From DATJPY01 sp035506135 (GTDB lineage: Bacteria; Myxococcota_A; UBA9160; PR03): a stretch of DNA of 64,000 bases. Shown piece after piece: positions 1 to 8,348 of the stretch. A program made the position numbers and the translations under genes. The DNA is taken from contig DATJPY010000074.1 in NCBI GenBank assembly GCA_035506135.1, forward strand, positions 1 to 64,000, given 5' to 3'. Below the pieces are notes generated by a model that was given only the letters and a program-made list of their open reading frames with translations, was not told the origin of the DNA and searched no databases. Position 1 is the stretch's first letter. Each line of letters begins with the position of its first letter.

Positions 1-1
1 C

Positions 2-1948
2 AGCACCGTCGACGCGCCCGGCGCCGACACGATGGGCGCCAGTCTGAGTGACGGCGTCTGCGAGACGCAGCACGGAAACGGCATCTGCACCCTGCGCGCG
101 GCGATCATGGAGTCGAACCACGTCCCCGGCGGCGGCGCGACCATCGTGCTTCCGCAGGGCGTCTACCGGATCGAAATCGCGTCCGCCGGGCACGGCGACG
201 CCGACGGCAGCTTCGACATCGTCGCACCGATGCGCATCGTCGGCGAGGGACCGAGCGCCACCATCGTCGACGGGAACGACGCGGATGCCGTCTTCACCGT
301 CCAGGGCGGCGGCGTCGTCCTCCAGGATCTGACCGTGCGCCGCGGTGGGAATTTCGGCGGGATGATCGTCAACTTCGGAGGGGAGCTGACCCTGGAGAAC
401 GACGCCCTCGTCGAGGCGAGTGGGTCGGGAAACCGCGCCATCGACAACTCGGGGCCGGGGCTGCTCTCGCTGAGCCACTGCATCGTGGCGCGCAACACCA
501 TGGAAGGTGGGATCGAGAACTCCGTGAGCGGCACGGTGCACATCGCCGACTCGCTGATCGCCGACAACGTGGTCAAGCCGCTCAAGCACGAGGGCGGCGG
601 CGTGTACAACCCAGGCACGATGACCATCGAGCGCACGTCGATCCTGCGCAACACGTCGGATGGCCCCGGCGGCGGGATCTTCTCCGGCTCCGGCGACCTC
701 TTGCTGGTGAACGATACGATCGCCCGGAACCAGAGCGGTCAGGGCTTGGAGCCGGCCGGCGGAGGCGGGGGCGTGGATTCGGAAGGCGGCTCGGCGCGCC
801 TCTACAACGTGACGATCGCGGACAACGGAGCCATCCGATATGCGGCGCCCTCCGGTGCCGGAATCCAGACGACGCCGACGGCATTCCTCCGCAACTCGAT
901 TCTCGCCGGGAACTTCGTCGGGTACGTCGACGAAGTCGACGAAGGGCCGAGCGATTGCCTGGAGTCCCAGCCACTCGTCTCGGGCGACTACGATCTCATC
1001 GGCGCGCGCGCGACGTGCTCCCTGACCGGCGACACGGACCACGTGAACGCGTCGGATCTCGATCCGGGGCTCGACCCGCTCGGCATGAACGGCGGCTTCG
1101 CCCCGGACCTGCGCTCCAGCACGTTCGGGCCGACCACCGAGGTGATTCCGCCCGCGAGCTGCGTCGACCCGTTCGGGGCGCCGCTCACGGTGGACGGGCG
1201 CGGCAATGCACGCGTCGGCGCCTGCGACATCGGCGCGGACCAGCTCTTCGGCGCGTACGCGCCCTCACCGATTCTCGGCGCCGAGCTGATCCGCAACGGC
1301 GGCGCCGCCGGCAACGAGCTCGGCCTCGCGGCGGGCGACGCCGCGGGATCCGCCGACCCGCCCTATTGGATCCAGCCGATCGGCGGCATGACGCAGGTGG
1401 TCTACGGGTCGCCGCTGTTCCCGACGCGCAGCGACGCGCCGGCCGGGAGCGGCAGTTACTTCTTCGCCGGCGGCGCGAACGCCTTCACGTTCACGAGCAG
1501 CAGCCAACGGATCGACGTCTCCTCCATCGCGGCGCAGATCGACGCCGGCGGGATCGGCTTCCGCGCGTCGGGTGCGTTCGGCGGCTTTGGGACCGAAGAC
1601 GACGACGCCGCTCTCTCCGTCACGTTCGACCAGGATCCCGTGACCCCTCTCCAGACCGTGATGATCGGCGGGTTCACTGCGGCCGATCGCGGAAACGCGA
1701 CCAAGCTCCTGCCCGCCTCGACCGCCGGCCTCGTGCCGTCCGGCACGCGCCTCATCGAGGTGACGCTCACGGCGACGCGAGTGAGCAGCGCGGGGCCGTA
1801 CAACGACGGCTACGCCGACGACCTCTCGCTCGTGCTGCCCGAGCCGTCCTCGTCGGGCGAAGGCGCGCTCGCACTGGCGGCGCTCGCCGGCCTCGCCCTC
1901 CGCGGCGCGCCGCGCGCGCACCGGCGCCGGCCGCCCCGGCTCCGCTGA
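2..1948 (+). CDS. CSLREA-type beta-helix surface protein with CTERM tail (5' partial)
   Basis: The frame is open to the window edge, so the true start lies upstream. Near the visible N-terminus a CSLREA-like module (DGVCETQHGNGICTLRAAI) leads into Asn/Gly-rich repeats of the kind that fold as a right-handed parallel beta-helix (IVDGNDADAV, LYNVTIADNGA). A second, beta-sandwich-like region follows (about residues 430-610), ending NDGYADDLSLVLPEPSS. The C-terminus has PEP, a hydrophobic Ala/Leu stretch and a run of Arg, which is the layout of a PEP-CTERM/MYXO-CTERM sorting tail. I infer an exported, surface-anchored protein. Its substrate or partner cannot be told from sequence. Confidence 0.85.
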   Translation, partial: STVDAPGADTMGASLSDGVCETQHGNGICTLRAAIMESNHVPGGGATIVLPQGVYRIEIASAGHGDADGSFDIVAPMRIVGEGPSATIVDGNDADAVFTVQGGGVVLQDLTVRRGGNFGGMIVNFGGELTLENDALVEASGSGNRAIDNSGPGLLSLSHCIVARNTMEGGIENSVSGTVHIADSLIADNVVKPLKHEGGGVYNPGTMTIERTSILRNTSDGPGGGIFSGSGDLLLVNDTIARNQSGQGLEPAGGGGGVDSEGGSARLYNVTIADNGAIRYAAPSGAGIQTTPTAFLRNSILAGNFVGYVDEVDEGPSDCLESQPLVSGDYDLIGARATCSLTGDTDHVNASDLDPGLDPLGMNGGFAPDLRSSTFGPTTEVIPPASCVDPFGAPLTVDGRGNARVGACDIGADQLFGAYAPSPILGAELIRNGGAAGNELGLAAGDAAGSADPPYWIQPIGGMTQVVYGSPLFPTRSDAPAGSGSYFFAGGANAFTFTSSSQRIDVSSIAAQIDAGGIGFRASGAFGGFGTEDDDAALSVTFDQDPVTPLQTVMIGGFTAADRGNATKLLPASTAGLVPSGTRLIEVTLTATRVSSAGPYNDGYADDLSLVLPEPSSSGEGALALAALAGLALRGAPRAHRRRPPRLR

Positions 1949-1969
1949 CCCGGCGCGCGCTTCTCCTGG

Positions 1970-1975
1970 TATCCT
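1970..1975 (+). promoter_or_regulatory. Candidate -10 box TATCCT before the first amidohydrolase
   Basis: GGTATCCT matches the GGTAnnnT pattern seen before several other genes in the window. A GAGGAG ribosome-binding site lies at about 1985-1990 and the ATG at 1998. No convincing -35 box is visible. Confidence 0.4.
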
Positions 1976-1997
1976 CGCGCCCCCGAGGAGCCCACCC

Positions 1998-2864
1998 ATG
2001 CCCATGCCCCGCGACGTCGGGATCATCGACCTCATGATGGGGATCCCGAGCCCCGAGCCCAAGCGCAGCTACGACTTCATGCGGCCGCTGTTCCGCGACA
2101 AGGAGAGCCTCGACTCGTTCGACTTCCCGGTCGAGTACATGTTCAAGGACGTGCCGAAGACCGGCCGGCACGAGGACTACATCCGCTACACGCTCGAGCA
2201 GATGGACAAGCACGGCATCGAGCGGGCCCTGATCGGCACGTCGCTCAAGGACGAGACCGGCAAGCGCGCGCTGCGACAGCACCCCGACCGCTTCATCCCG
2301 TCGTGCAGCACCGATCCCAACCGCGGCATGGAGGACGTGCGCGACATCGTGCGGCTGCACGAGGAGTTCGGCATCAAGGCGGTGGGCGCCTTCCCGTGCG
2401 GCCTCTTCCCGCAGGTCCCGATCGACGACAAGCGCTTCTATCCGGTGTACGCGAAGTGCGTCGAGCTCGACGTCCCGATCTGCTGCTGCGTCGGCGTCCC
2501 GGGCCCGCGCATCCCGATGGCGCCGCAGGAGGTCGCGCGCATCGACGAGGTGTGCTGGTTCTTCCCGGAGCTCAAGTTCGTGATGCGCCACGGCGCCGAG
2601 CCTTGGACCGAGCTCGCCGTGAAGCTGATGCTCAAGTGGCCGAACCTCTACTACTCGACGAGCGCCTTCGCGCCTCGGTACTACCCGAAGGCGATCCTCG
2701 ACTACGCCAACACGCGCGGCGCCGACAAGGTGATGTACGCCGGCTACTTCCCGATGGGCCTCTCGCTCGACCGCATCATGGGCGAGATGCCGAACGTTCC
2801 GCTCAAGGACGAGGTCTGGCCGAAGTTCCTGCGCCAGAACGCGGTCCGGGTGTTCAAGCTCTGA
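1998..2864 (+). CDS. Amidohydrolase-2 family metal-dependent hydrolase/decarboxylase
   Basis: 288-residue TIM-barrel protein of the amidohydrolase-2 superfamily, the group that includes gamma-resorcylate decarboxylase and ACMSD. Family-like segments are the N-terminal strand (GIIDLMMG), KAVGAFPCG, a Cys-rich strand (VPICCCVG), FVMRHGAEPW with the expected barrel His, and a C-terminal NAVRVFKL that resembles the usual 'N-A-x-R-x-F' ending. The classical N-terminal HxH metal pair is not obvious (the start reads DLMMG), so metal binding may be altered. The ATG follows a GAGGAG site. It is first in a run of three amidohydrolase-superfamily genes, suggesting one catabolic unit. The substrate is unknown. 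Confidence 0.8.
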   Translation: MPMPRDVGIIDLMMGIPSPEPKRSYDFMRPLFRDKESLDSFDFPVEYMFKDVPKTGRHEDYIRYTLEQMDKHGIERALIGTSLKDETGKRALRQHPDRFIPSCSTDPNRGMEDVRDIVRLHEEFGIKAVGAFPCGLFPQVPIDDKRFYPVYAKCVELDVPICCCVGVPGPRIPMAPQEVARIDEVCWFFPELKFVMRHGAEPWTELAVKLMLKWPNLYYSTSAFAPRYYPKAILDYANTRGADKVMYAGYFPMGLSLDRIMGEMPNVPLKDEVWPKFLRQNAVRVFKL

Positions 2865-2885
2865 GCATCGCGACGGCGAGCGCCC

Positions 2886-2891
2886 TAGACT
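2886..2891 (+). promoter_or_regulatory. Candidate -10 box TAGACT
   Basis: A TAnnnT hexamer in the 57-base gap between the first two amidohydrolase genes. It is followed by a strong GGAGGA ribosome-binding site and the ATG at 2922. No -35 box was seen, so this may be an internal promoter only. Confidence 0.25.
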
Positions 2892-2921
2892 CGTCGCCGT
2901 ACCGCAGGAGGACCGAGGCGC

Positions 2922-4589
2922 ATGGGCGAGGCCTTCGATCTGGTCGTCGCGAACGGGACCCTCTACGACGGGACCGGCGCGCCCGGACACCTGGGCGAGC
3001 TGGGCGTGCGGAGCGGACGGATCGCGGCCCTCGGCGCGCCGGGGGAGCTCGCGCCCGGCGCGGCGCGCGTGCTCGACGCGCGCGGCGGCGCCGTCGCGCC
3101 CGGCTTCATCGACATCCACACGCACTACGACGCGCAGGTCTTCTGGGACCGGCTGCTCACGCCGTCGTCGTGGCACGGCGTCACCAGCGTGGTGGTCGGC
3201 AACTGCGGCTTCGGCGTCGCGCCGACGCGCGTACAGCACCGCGACCTGATCCTGCGCACGCTCGAGAACGTGGAGGGCATGTCGCTGGAGGCGCTTCGCG
3301 CGGGGCTCGGCCCGGAGTGGCCGTTCGAGGGCTTCGGCGAGTTCCTGTCGGCGATCGAGGCGCGCGGCAGCGCGATCCACGTCGGTGCGCTGGTCGGCCA
3401 CACGCCGGTGCGCACCTACGTGATGGGCGACGAGGCGACCGAGCGCGAGGCGAGCGAGGCGGAGATCGCCGCGATGCGCGCGCTGGTCGCGGGCGCGCTG
3501 CGCGACGGCGCGCTCGGCTTCGCCACGTCGAAGTCGCCGACGCACGTCGGCTACGCCGGGCGGCCCGTGCCGAGCCGCGCGGCAGCGCGGGTGGAGATCG
3601 ACGCGCTCGCCGGCTGCCTGGGCGAGGCCGGACACGGCGTCATGCAGTGCACGATCGGGAGCGGGCTCTTCCTCGACGAGCTCGAGGAGATCCAGCGTGC
3701 GATCGGTCGCCCGATCTCCTGGACGGCGCTGCTCGGCGGCATGCTCGGCCCGAACGGCCACCGCGGCGTCCTCGAGCGCACGGCCAAGGCGCAGGCCGCC
3801 GGCGTGCGCGTGATCCCGCAGGTGTCGTGCCGGCCGCTGCTCTTCGAGTTCCAGTTCAGCGCGCCCTTCCCGTACGAGGCGCTCCCGTGCTTCAAGCCGG
3901 TGTCGCAGGCCGACCGCGCCGGGAAGAAGCGCCTCTACGCCGACGCCGCCTTCCGCAAGGCCTTCGGCGAGCAGGCGCGGCGCTGGCGCGAGACCGTGAT
4001 CTCGAGCTGCCCAACCGAGCCCGCGCTCGAGGAGCGATCGGTGGCGGACGTCGCGGCCGAGCGGGGCGTCGATCCCGTCGACCTGGTGCTCGACCTCGCG
4101 CTGGCGTCCGACCTCGAGGCGCGCTTCCGCATCGGCATCTTCAACATCGACGACGACGTCGTGGCCGAGCTGCTCTCGAGCCCGGCGGCCATGCTCGGGC
4201 TCTCCGACGCAGGCGCGCACGCGAGCCAGCTCTGCGACGCAGGCGCGCCGACCACGCTGCTCGGCAAGTGGGTGCGCGAGAAGCGCGTGCTCTCGCTCGA
4301 GGAGGCGATCCGGCGTCTCACGAGCGAGCCCGCCGAGGTCTTCGGGATCCCGGAGCGCGGGCGGCTCGCGGTCGGGCTCGCCGCGGACGTCGCGGTCTTC
4401 GATCCCGCGACCGTCGGCTGCGCGCCGGTGCGCCGCGTGCGCGACTTCCCCGCCGGCGCGGACCGGCTGGTCGCCGACGCGCTCGGCATCCGCGCGGTGC
4501 TGGTCGAAGGCGTCCCGGTGCGCGAGGAGGGCCGCGACGTGCTCGACCCGCGCGGGCCGCTCCCGGGCCGCGTGCTGCGAGGAGGATGA
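2922..4589 (+). CDS. N-acyl-D-amino-acid deacylase family amidohydrolase
   Basis: 555-residue amidohydrolase of the D-aminoacylase/dihydroorotase-like branch. It opens with the typical small beta-domain (DLVVANGTLYDGTGAPG), then the HxH metal motif in GFIDIHTHYDAQ, the NCGFGVAP strand characteristic of D-aminoacylases, and a late Asp/His segment (LSDAGAHASQ). The C-terminal beta-domain (GRLAVGLAADVAVFDPATV) closes the fold. Family members remove N-acyl groups from D-amino acids or related amides. Good GGAGGA ribosome-binding site. The stop codon lies 2 bases before the next gene's preferred start, or overlaps an alternative ATG as ATGA, so the two are likely co-translated. The exact substrate is not predictable. 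Confidence 0.88.
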   Translation: MGEAFDLVVANGTLYDGTGAPGHLGELGVRSGRIAALGAPGELAPGAARVLDARGGAVAPGFIDIHTHYDAQVFWDRLLTPSSWHGVTSVVVGNCGFGVAPTRVQHRDLILRTLENVEGMSLEALRAGLGPEWPFEGFGEFLSAIEARGSAIHVGALVGHTPVRTYVMGDEATEREASEAEIAAMRALVAGALRDGALGFATSKSPTHVGYAGRPVPSRAAARVEIDALAGCLGEAGHGVMQCTIGSGLFLDELEEIQRAIGRPISWTALLGGMLGPNGHRGVLERTAKAQAAGVRVIPQVSCRPLLFEFQFSAPFPYEALPCFKPVSQADRAGKKRLYADAAFRKAFGEQARRWRETVISSCPTEPALEERSVADVAAERGVDPVDLVLDLALASDLEARFRIGIFNIDDDVVAELLSSPAAMLGLSDAGAHASQLCDAGAPTTLLGKWVREKRVLSLEEAIRRLTSEPAEVFGIPERGRLAVGLAADVAVFDPATVGCAPVRRVRDFPAGADRLVADALGIRAVLVEGVPVREEGRDVLDPRGPLPGRVLRGG

Positions 4590-4591
4590 AC

Positions 4592-5704
4592 ATGGCCTTC
4601 CCCGTGATCTCCGCCGACTCGCACGTGACCGAGCCGGCCAACACGTACCTGGATCACATCGACCCGGCCTGGCGCGACCGCGCGCCGCGCCTCGAGCACG
4701 TGGAGGGCATCGGCGACGTCTTCGTGATCGACGGCATGAAGCGACCGATCCCGATGGGGCTCGTCGCCGCGGCCGGCAAGCCCGCGCACGAGATCCGGGT
4801 GCAGGGCGCGCGCTTCGAGGAGATGCACCGCGGCGGCTGGGATCCCGAGGCGCGCATCGCGGACCAGGAGCGCGACGGCGTGGCGGCCGAGGTGATCTAC
4901 CCGACCGTCGGCATGGCCCTCTGCAACCACGCGGACTTCGACTACAAGAAGGCCTGCTTCGACGCCTACAACCGCTGGATCGCCGGCTACTGCTCCGCGC
5001 ATCCCGATCGACTGCTCGGCTGCGGGCAGACCGCAATGCGCTCCCCCGAGGAGGGGATCGAGGACCTCGCCGCGATCCGCGCGCTCGGGCTGCGCGGCGT
5101 GATGCTGCCGGGCAACCCTGCCGTCGAGGACTATCACTCGACGGTGTACGACCGGTTCTGGGACGCGGCGGTCGAGATGGAGATGCCGCTCTCGTTCCAC
5201 ATCCTGACCTCGCGCACGGACGCGGCTTGGGCGCGCGGCCCCGCGATGAACGGCTTCCTCGCCATCATCCGCGGCTGCCAGGACATCATCGGCACGCTGA
5301 TCCTCGGGGGCGTCTTCGAGCGCCATCCCAGGCTCAAGGTGGTGTGCGTCGAGGCCGACGCCGGCTGGGTGCCGCACTACATGTACCGGATGGACCACGC
5401 CTACAAGCGCCACCGCTACTGGCTGCCCGCCGGCCAGGCGCTGTCGAAGCTGCCCTCCGAGTACTTCCGCGAGAACGTCTACACCACCTTCCAGGACGAC
5501 TGGGTCGCCTTCCAGAGCGCGGACCTGATGAACTGGCGGCGCCTGCTCTGGGCGAACGACTTCCCGCACAGCGACTCGACCTGGCCCGATTCGCAGGCCG
5601 TCCTGGCGGAGCATGCCTCGCGGCTTACCGCCGAGCAGCGGCGCGCGATCCTCTGCGACAACACCGCCGAGCTCTATGGGATCGACGTTGCGAAGCTAGT
5701 CTGA
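4592..5704 (+). CDS. Amidohydrolase-2 family protein
   Basis: 370-residue amidohydrolase-2 enzyme. It begins FPVISADSHVTEPANTYLDHID, where the DSH is the altered HxH-type metal motif common in this subfamily. Later come VIYPTVGMAL, MLPGNPAVEDYHSTVYD, a barrel His in LSFHILTSR, and WANDFPHSDSTWPDS containing the catalytic Asp/His region. It ends with the family-like DNTAELYGI. ATG 4592 is preferred over ATG 4586 because GGAGG (4581-4585) then has a normal 6-base spacing. The last 9 bases overlap the convergent Cys-rich gene. Proteins of this type often sit beside acyl-CoA and Rieske genes in uncultured high-GC bacteria; the function is unknown. Confidence 0.85.
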   Translation: MAFPVISADSHVTEPANTYLDHIDPAWRDRAPRLEHVEGIGDVFVIDGMKRPIPMGLVAAAGKPAHEIRVQGARFEEMHRGGWDPEARIADQERDGVAAEVIYPTVGMALCNHADFDYKKACFDAYNRWIAGYCSAHPDRLLGCGQTAMRSPEEGIEDLAAIRALGLRGVMLPGNPAVEDYHSTVYDRFWDAAVEMEMPLSFHILTSRTDAAWARGPAMNGFLAIIRGCQDIIGTLILGGVFERHPRLKVVCVEADAGWVPHYMYRMDHAYKRHRYWLPAGQALSKLPSEYFRENVYTTFQDDWVAFQSADLMNWRRLLWANDFPHSDSTWPDSQAVLAEHASRLTAEQRRAILCDNTAELYGIDVAKLV

Positions 5705-6118
5705 GGACTGCTGCCGCCCGCCGCGCTGGGGCATCGCCTCGCGGCACTGGCTCGAGAGCTCGCTCTCGTGCTGGCGCATGCATTGCGCGACCGCGCCGTG
5801 GCCGCGCTGCACGCCGCTGCACAGGCGCTGCACGTCGCCGCTGCAGGCCGCGCGCATCTGCGCCACGCGCTGCCGCATCTGCCCGATGCGCTCCTGGCAC
5901 TGCTGCGACAGCTCGCTCTGATGCTGGCGCAGGCATGCGCGCCGCCCGCCGCTGCCGGGCTGCACGTCGCCGCACAGGCGCTGCACGTCGGCGCGGCACG
6001 CGCCGCGTCCCGGCGCCGGGCCCTGCGGGCCGGTCGGGGCGGGCTCGCCCGCGGCGAGCGCGAGCAGCGGGGCGGCGGCAACCAGGGCTCCGATCCATGC
6101 GATCCTGCGAACGCGCAT
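5696..6118 (-). CDS. Secreted cysteine-rich repeat (GLG1-like) protein
   Basis: 140 residues. A clear signal peptide (MRVRRIAWIGALVAAAPLLA, cut near ALAAG) is followed by a Pro/Gly spacer and two similar Cys-rich units: CRADVQRLCGDVQPG...CLRQHQSELSQQC and CSGDVQRLCSGVQRG...CMRQHESELSSQC. The spacing C-x7-C...C-x11-C matches the Golgi apparatus protein 1 type Cys-rich repeat found in exported bacterial proteins. Eight paired Cys suggest disulfide-bonded helical hairpins in the periplasm or outside. The ATG is preceded by GGAGGAG. The gene is divergent from the CAP-domain gene and its 3' end overlaps the amidohydrolase by 9 bases. Role unknown. Confidence 0.8.
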   Translation of the reverse strand: MRVRRIAWIGALVAAAPLLALAAGEPAPTGPQGPAPGRGACRADVQRLCGDVQPGSGGRRACLRQHQSELSQQCQERIGQMRQRVAQMRAACSGDVQRLCSGVQRGHGAVAQCMRQHESELSSQCREAMPQRGGRQQSSD

Positions 6119-6262
6119 AGCCTGGGCTCCTCCGAGCGCCGCGGTCCAGCTCGTGAAACAGGCGGGGCGGCTTTCGGTTGCGATTCGCATGGACAGCTGC
6201 CCCAGCGGCGGAGTATGAAGCGAAGAGCGCAGGGTCGGCAGCGCGCAACTTGGGGGAGCACC

Positions 6263-7279
6263 GTGGGCCGAGCACCGAGTCTCCTGCTGGCAACCGTCGT
6301 CTGCCTCTCGGCAGAGACCGCTGCGGCAGTCTCTTCGGAGCCGACCGCCGTGGAGCAACTCTTCATCTACCTGCTGAACCGCGCGCGGCACGATCCGCCC
6401 GGCTGGGCGCACGAGTTCGGTCTCGATCAGCTGACGGGAGGCGACGGAGAGCTGACCACGCTCGCAGGCGTCGCACCGAGCATGCCGCTCGCCGTCAACG
6501 GATACCTGGTCACCTCGGCGCGCGGCCACGCGCAGGAGATGGCGGATCACGACTACTTCGCGCACTGCAGCCCGATCGACGGACGCTGTCCGAACAAGAT
6601 GGCTCGCGACGCCGGCTATCCGCTGCCCCAGCAGATTCCCGCCGCCACGCCCCATACCTACTGGCTGCTGCCGGACGACCAGAACGAGATCGAGGCGATC
6701 GCGGCCGGCTACTCGACACCGCTCGACGCCCTCAATGGGCTGATCGTCGACACGGGGACCAATCCGCCTGGGCATCGCATCCAGCTGCTCGCCATCGGCG
6801 AGTTCCCCGGGTACTTCCGCGAGGTGGGGGTGGGCTACGGCTACGACGCATCCTCGACCTATCAGGAATACTGGTCGATCCAGACGGGCCTGGTGAACGA
6901 AACCGACACCTTCCTGACGGGGGTCGTGTTCGACGATGCCAACCACAACCAGATCTACGATCTGGGAGAGGGCCTGGGGGGAGTCACGGTGATGGTCGAC
7001 GCGACGCCCGTTGCGACGAACGGAGCCGGGGGCTGGGCGCTCCAGGTCGCTGGCGGCGACCACGCGGTGAGCTGCAGCGGGGGCGGCTTTGCCGGGACCG
7101 GCGGCGCAGCCGTCACCGTCTCGCACTCGAATCGCCAGGTCGACTGCGTCTCCGGCTTCACCGGCGCGTACGTCGACTTCGCCGAGGTCCCGGAGCCGTC
7201 GGCGCCTGCGCTCGCGCTCACCGCTCTCGCCGCGCTCAGCGCAGGCCGAGGCCTTGCCGCGCGACGACGCCGCGCATGA
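6263..7279 (+). CDS. CAP/SCP-domain secreted protein with SdrD-B-like module and PEP-CTERM tail
   Basis: 338 residues from GTG 6263, chosen because GGGGGAG lies 5 bases upstream and a signal peptide follows at once (APSLLLATVVCLSAETAAA). The CAP (SCP/PR-1) domain covers roughly residues 30-215: LLNRARHDPPGWAHEF, ARGHAQEMADHDYFAHCSPI, GHRIQLLAIGEF and VGVGYGYD, with the His and Glu expected in the cleft. A Ca-binding SdrD-B-like repeat follows (GVVFDDANHNQIYDLGEGLG). The tail VPEPSAPALALTALAALSAG plus RRRRA is a PEP-CTERM-like sorting signal. The last 44 bases overlap the convergent acyl-CoA dehydrogenase gene. Probably an exported surface protein of unknown activity. Confidence 0.85.
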   Translation: MGRAPSLLLATVVCLSAETAAAVSSEPTAVEQLFIYLLNRARHDPPGWAHEFGLDQLTGGDGELTTLAGVAPSMPLAVNGYLVTSARGHAQEMADHDYFAHCSPIDGRCPNKMARDAGYPLPQQIPAATPHTYWLLPDDQNEIEAIAAGYSTPLDALNGLIVDTGTNPPGHRIQLLAIGEFPGYFREVGVGYGYDASSTYQEYWSIQTGLVNETDTFLTGVVFDDANHNQIYDLGEGLGGVTVMVDATPVATNGAGGWALQVAGGDHAVSCSGGGFAGTGGAAVTVSHSNRQVDCVSGFTGAYVDFAEVPEPSAPALALTALAALSAGRGLAARRRRA

Positions 7280-8348
7280 TCTCGGAGGTGCCGCCGCCGA
7301 TCGTCTCCCACAGGCTCTGCCGCCACAGGAACTCGATGCCGCTGCCGACGACCAGCGCCTCGGCACCGCCGAGGTCGAGCGCAGCGCGCGCAATCTCCTG
7401 CGACACCTCCGTGTGCAGCACCTTGTTGGCCGCCGCGAGCACGGTGCTCGGCCGGCCGTGCAGCACCGCGTCGAGCACGCGCAGCGCCGCCATCTCGCAC
7501 TCGAGCGCGCGCACCGCGAGATCGGCGAGCGTGCGGCGGACGACGGGATCGGCCGCCAGCCCCCCCGCGCGGGCGAAGGCGGCCAGGTCCTCCAGGTCGC
7601 GGCGCAGGCGTCCGGGCGGGAACTGCACGTGGCGCTCGTCGGCCAGCGCCTCGCCCATGATCTTCCAGGCGCCGTTCTCGGGCCCGACGCGCTGGTCGAC
7701 CGGAACGCGGACGTCGTCGAGGCGGATCGCGTTCAGGCGCTCGCCGTCGAGCGTCGGCAGCGGCTCGACGGCGACCCCCGGCGCGTGCAGGTCGACGACG
7801 AGGAGCGAGAGCCCGTCGGCGCGGCTGTCGGGCGCACCGGTGCGAACCAGCGTCCAGAGCCAGTCCGCGTGCTCCGCGTACGACGTCCAGCACTTCTCGC
7901 CCGACACGACGTAGACGTCGCCGTCGCGCTCGGCGCGCGTGCGAAGGGCCGCCAGATCCGATCCCGCCTCGGGCTCCGAGTAGCCGAGCGAGAACGGGCA
8001 CTCGCCGCGCCGGATCGCCGGCAGCCAGCGCGCCTTCTGCGCGGCGCTGCCGTGGCGGATCAGGCTCCGGGCGACGATGCCGGCATCGAGCGGCGCGCGC
8101 GCCGCGCGCGCGTACGCGGCCTCGTCCCACAGCAGGTACTCGTAGGCGGGCGAGCGGCCGAGGCCCCCGTCCGCGGCGGGCCACGCGAGCGAGAGCCAGC
8201 CGCGCTCGCCCATCGCCCGCCACAGCGCCTGCACCCGCTCCCAGCGCGTGCCCATGCGGAAGTAGCCGTCGACGCCGCGCCAGCCGGCGAGGAAGTCGGC
8301 CACCTCGCGGCGGAACGCCTCCTCCTCGGGCGCGAAGCGGACCCTCAC
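7236..8348 (-). CDS. Acyl-CoA dehydrogenase (370 aa)
   Basis: Full-length flavin acyl-CoA dehydrogenase. N-terminal helical domain (FAPEEEAFRREVADFLAG), middle beta-domain with FSLGYSEPEAGSDLAALRT and VSGEKCWTSYAEHADW, and C-terminal helices ending ETIGGGTSEIMRGVVARQGL, which carries the FAD-contacting segment. It starts at GTG 8348, overlapping the hydratase stop as GTGA, so the two are translationally coupled. It is the last gene of the five-gene acyl-CoA run. Such enzymes oxidise acyl-CoA to enoyl-CoA and pass electrons to ETF. Which chain it uses is unknown; the neighbouring short paralogues suggest heteromeric enzymes. Confidence 0.9.
   Translation of the reverse strand: MRVRFAPEEEAFRREVADFLAGWRGVDGYFRMGTRWERVQALWRAMGERGWLSLAWPAADGGLGRSPAYEYLLWDEAAYARAARAPLDAGIVARSLIRHGSAAQKARWLPAIRRGECPFSLGYSEPEAGSDLAALRTRAERDGDVYVVSGEKCWTSYAEHADWLWTLVRTGAPDSRADGLSLLVVDLHAPGVAVEPLPTLDGERLNAIRLDDVRVPVDQRVGPENGAWKIMGEALADERHVQFPPGRLRRDLEDLAAFARAGGLAADPVVRRTLADLAVRALECEMAALRVLDAVLHGRPSTVLAAANKVLHTEVSQEIARAALDLGGAEALVVGSGIEFLWRQSLWETIGGGTSEIMRGVVARQGLGLR

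Noticed and set aside
1767..5036. Very long minus-strand open frames opposite the amidohydrolases (and similar frames elsewhere, such as 9.6-11.1 kb plus)
   Set aside because: They are Arg/Ala/Gly-rich, lack domain motifs and mirror the GC-rich third positions of the real genes; they are antisense shadows.
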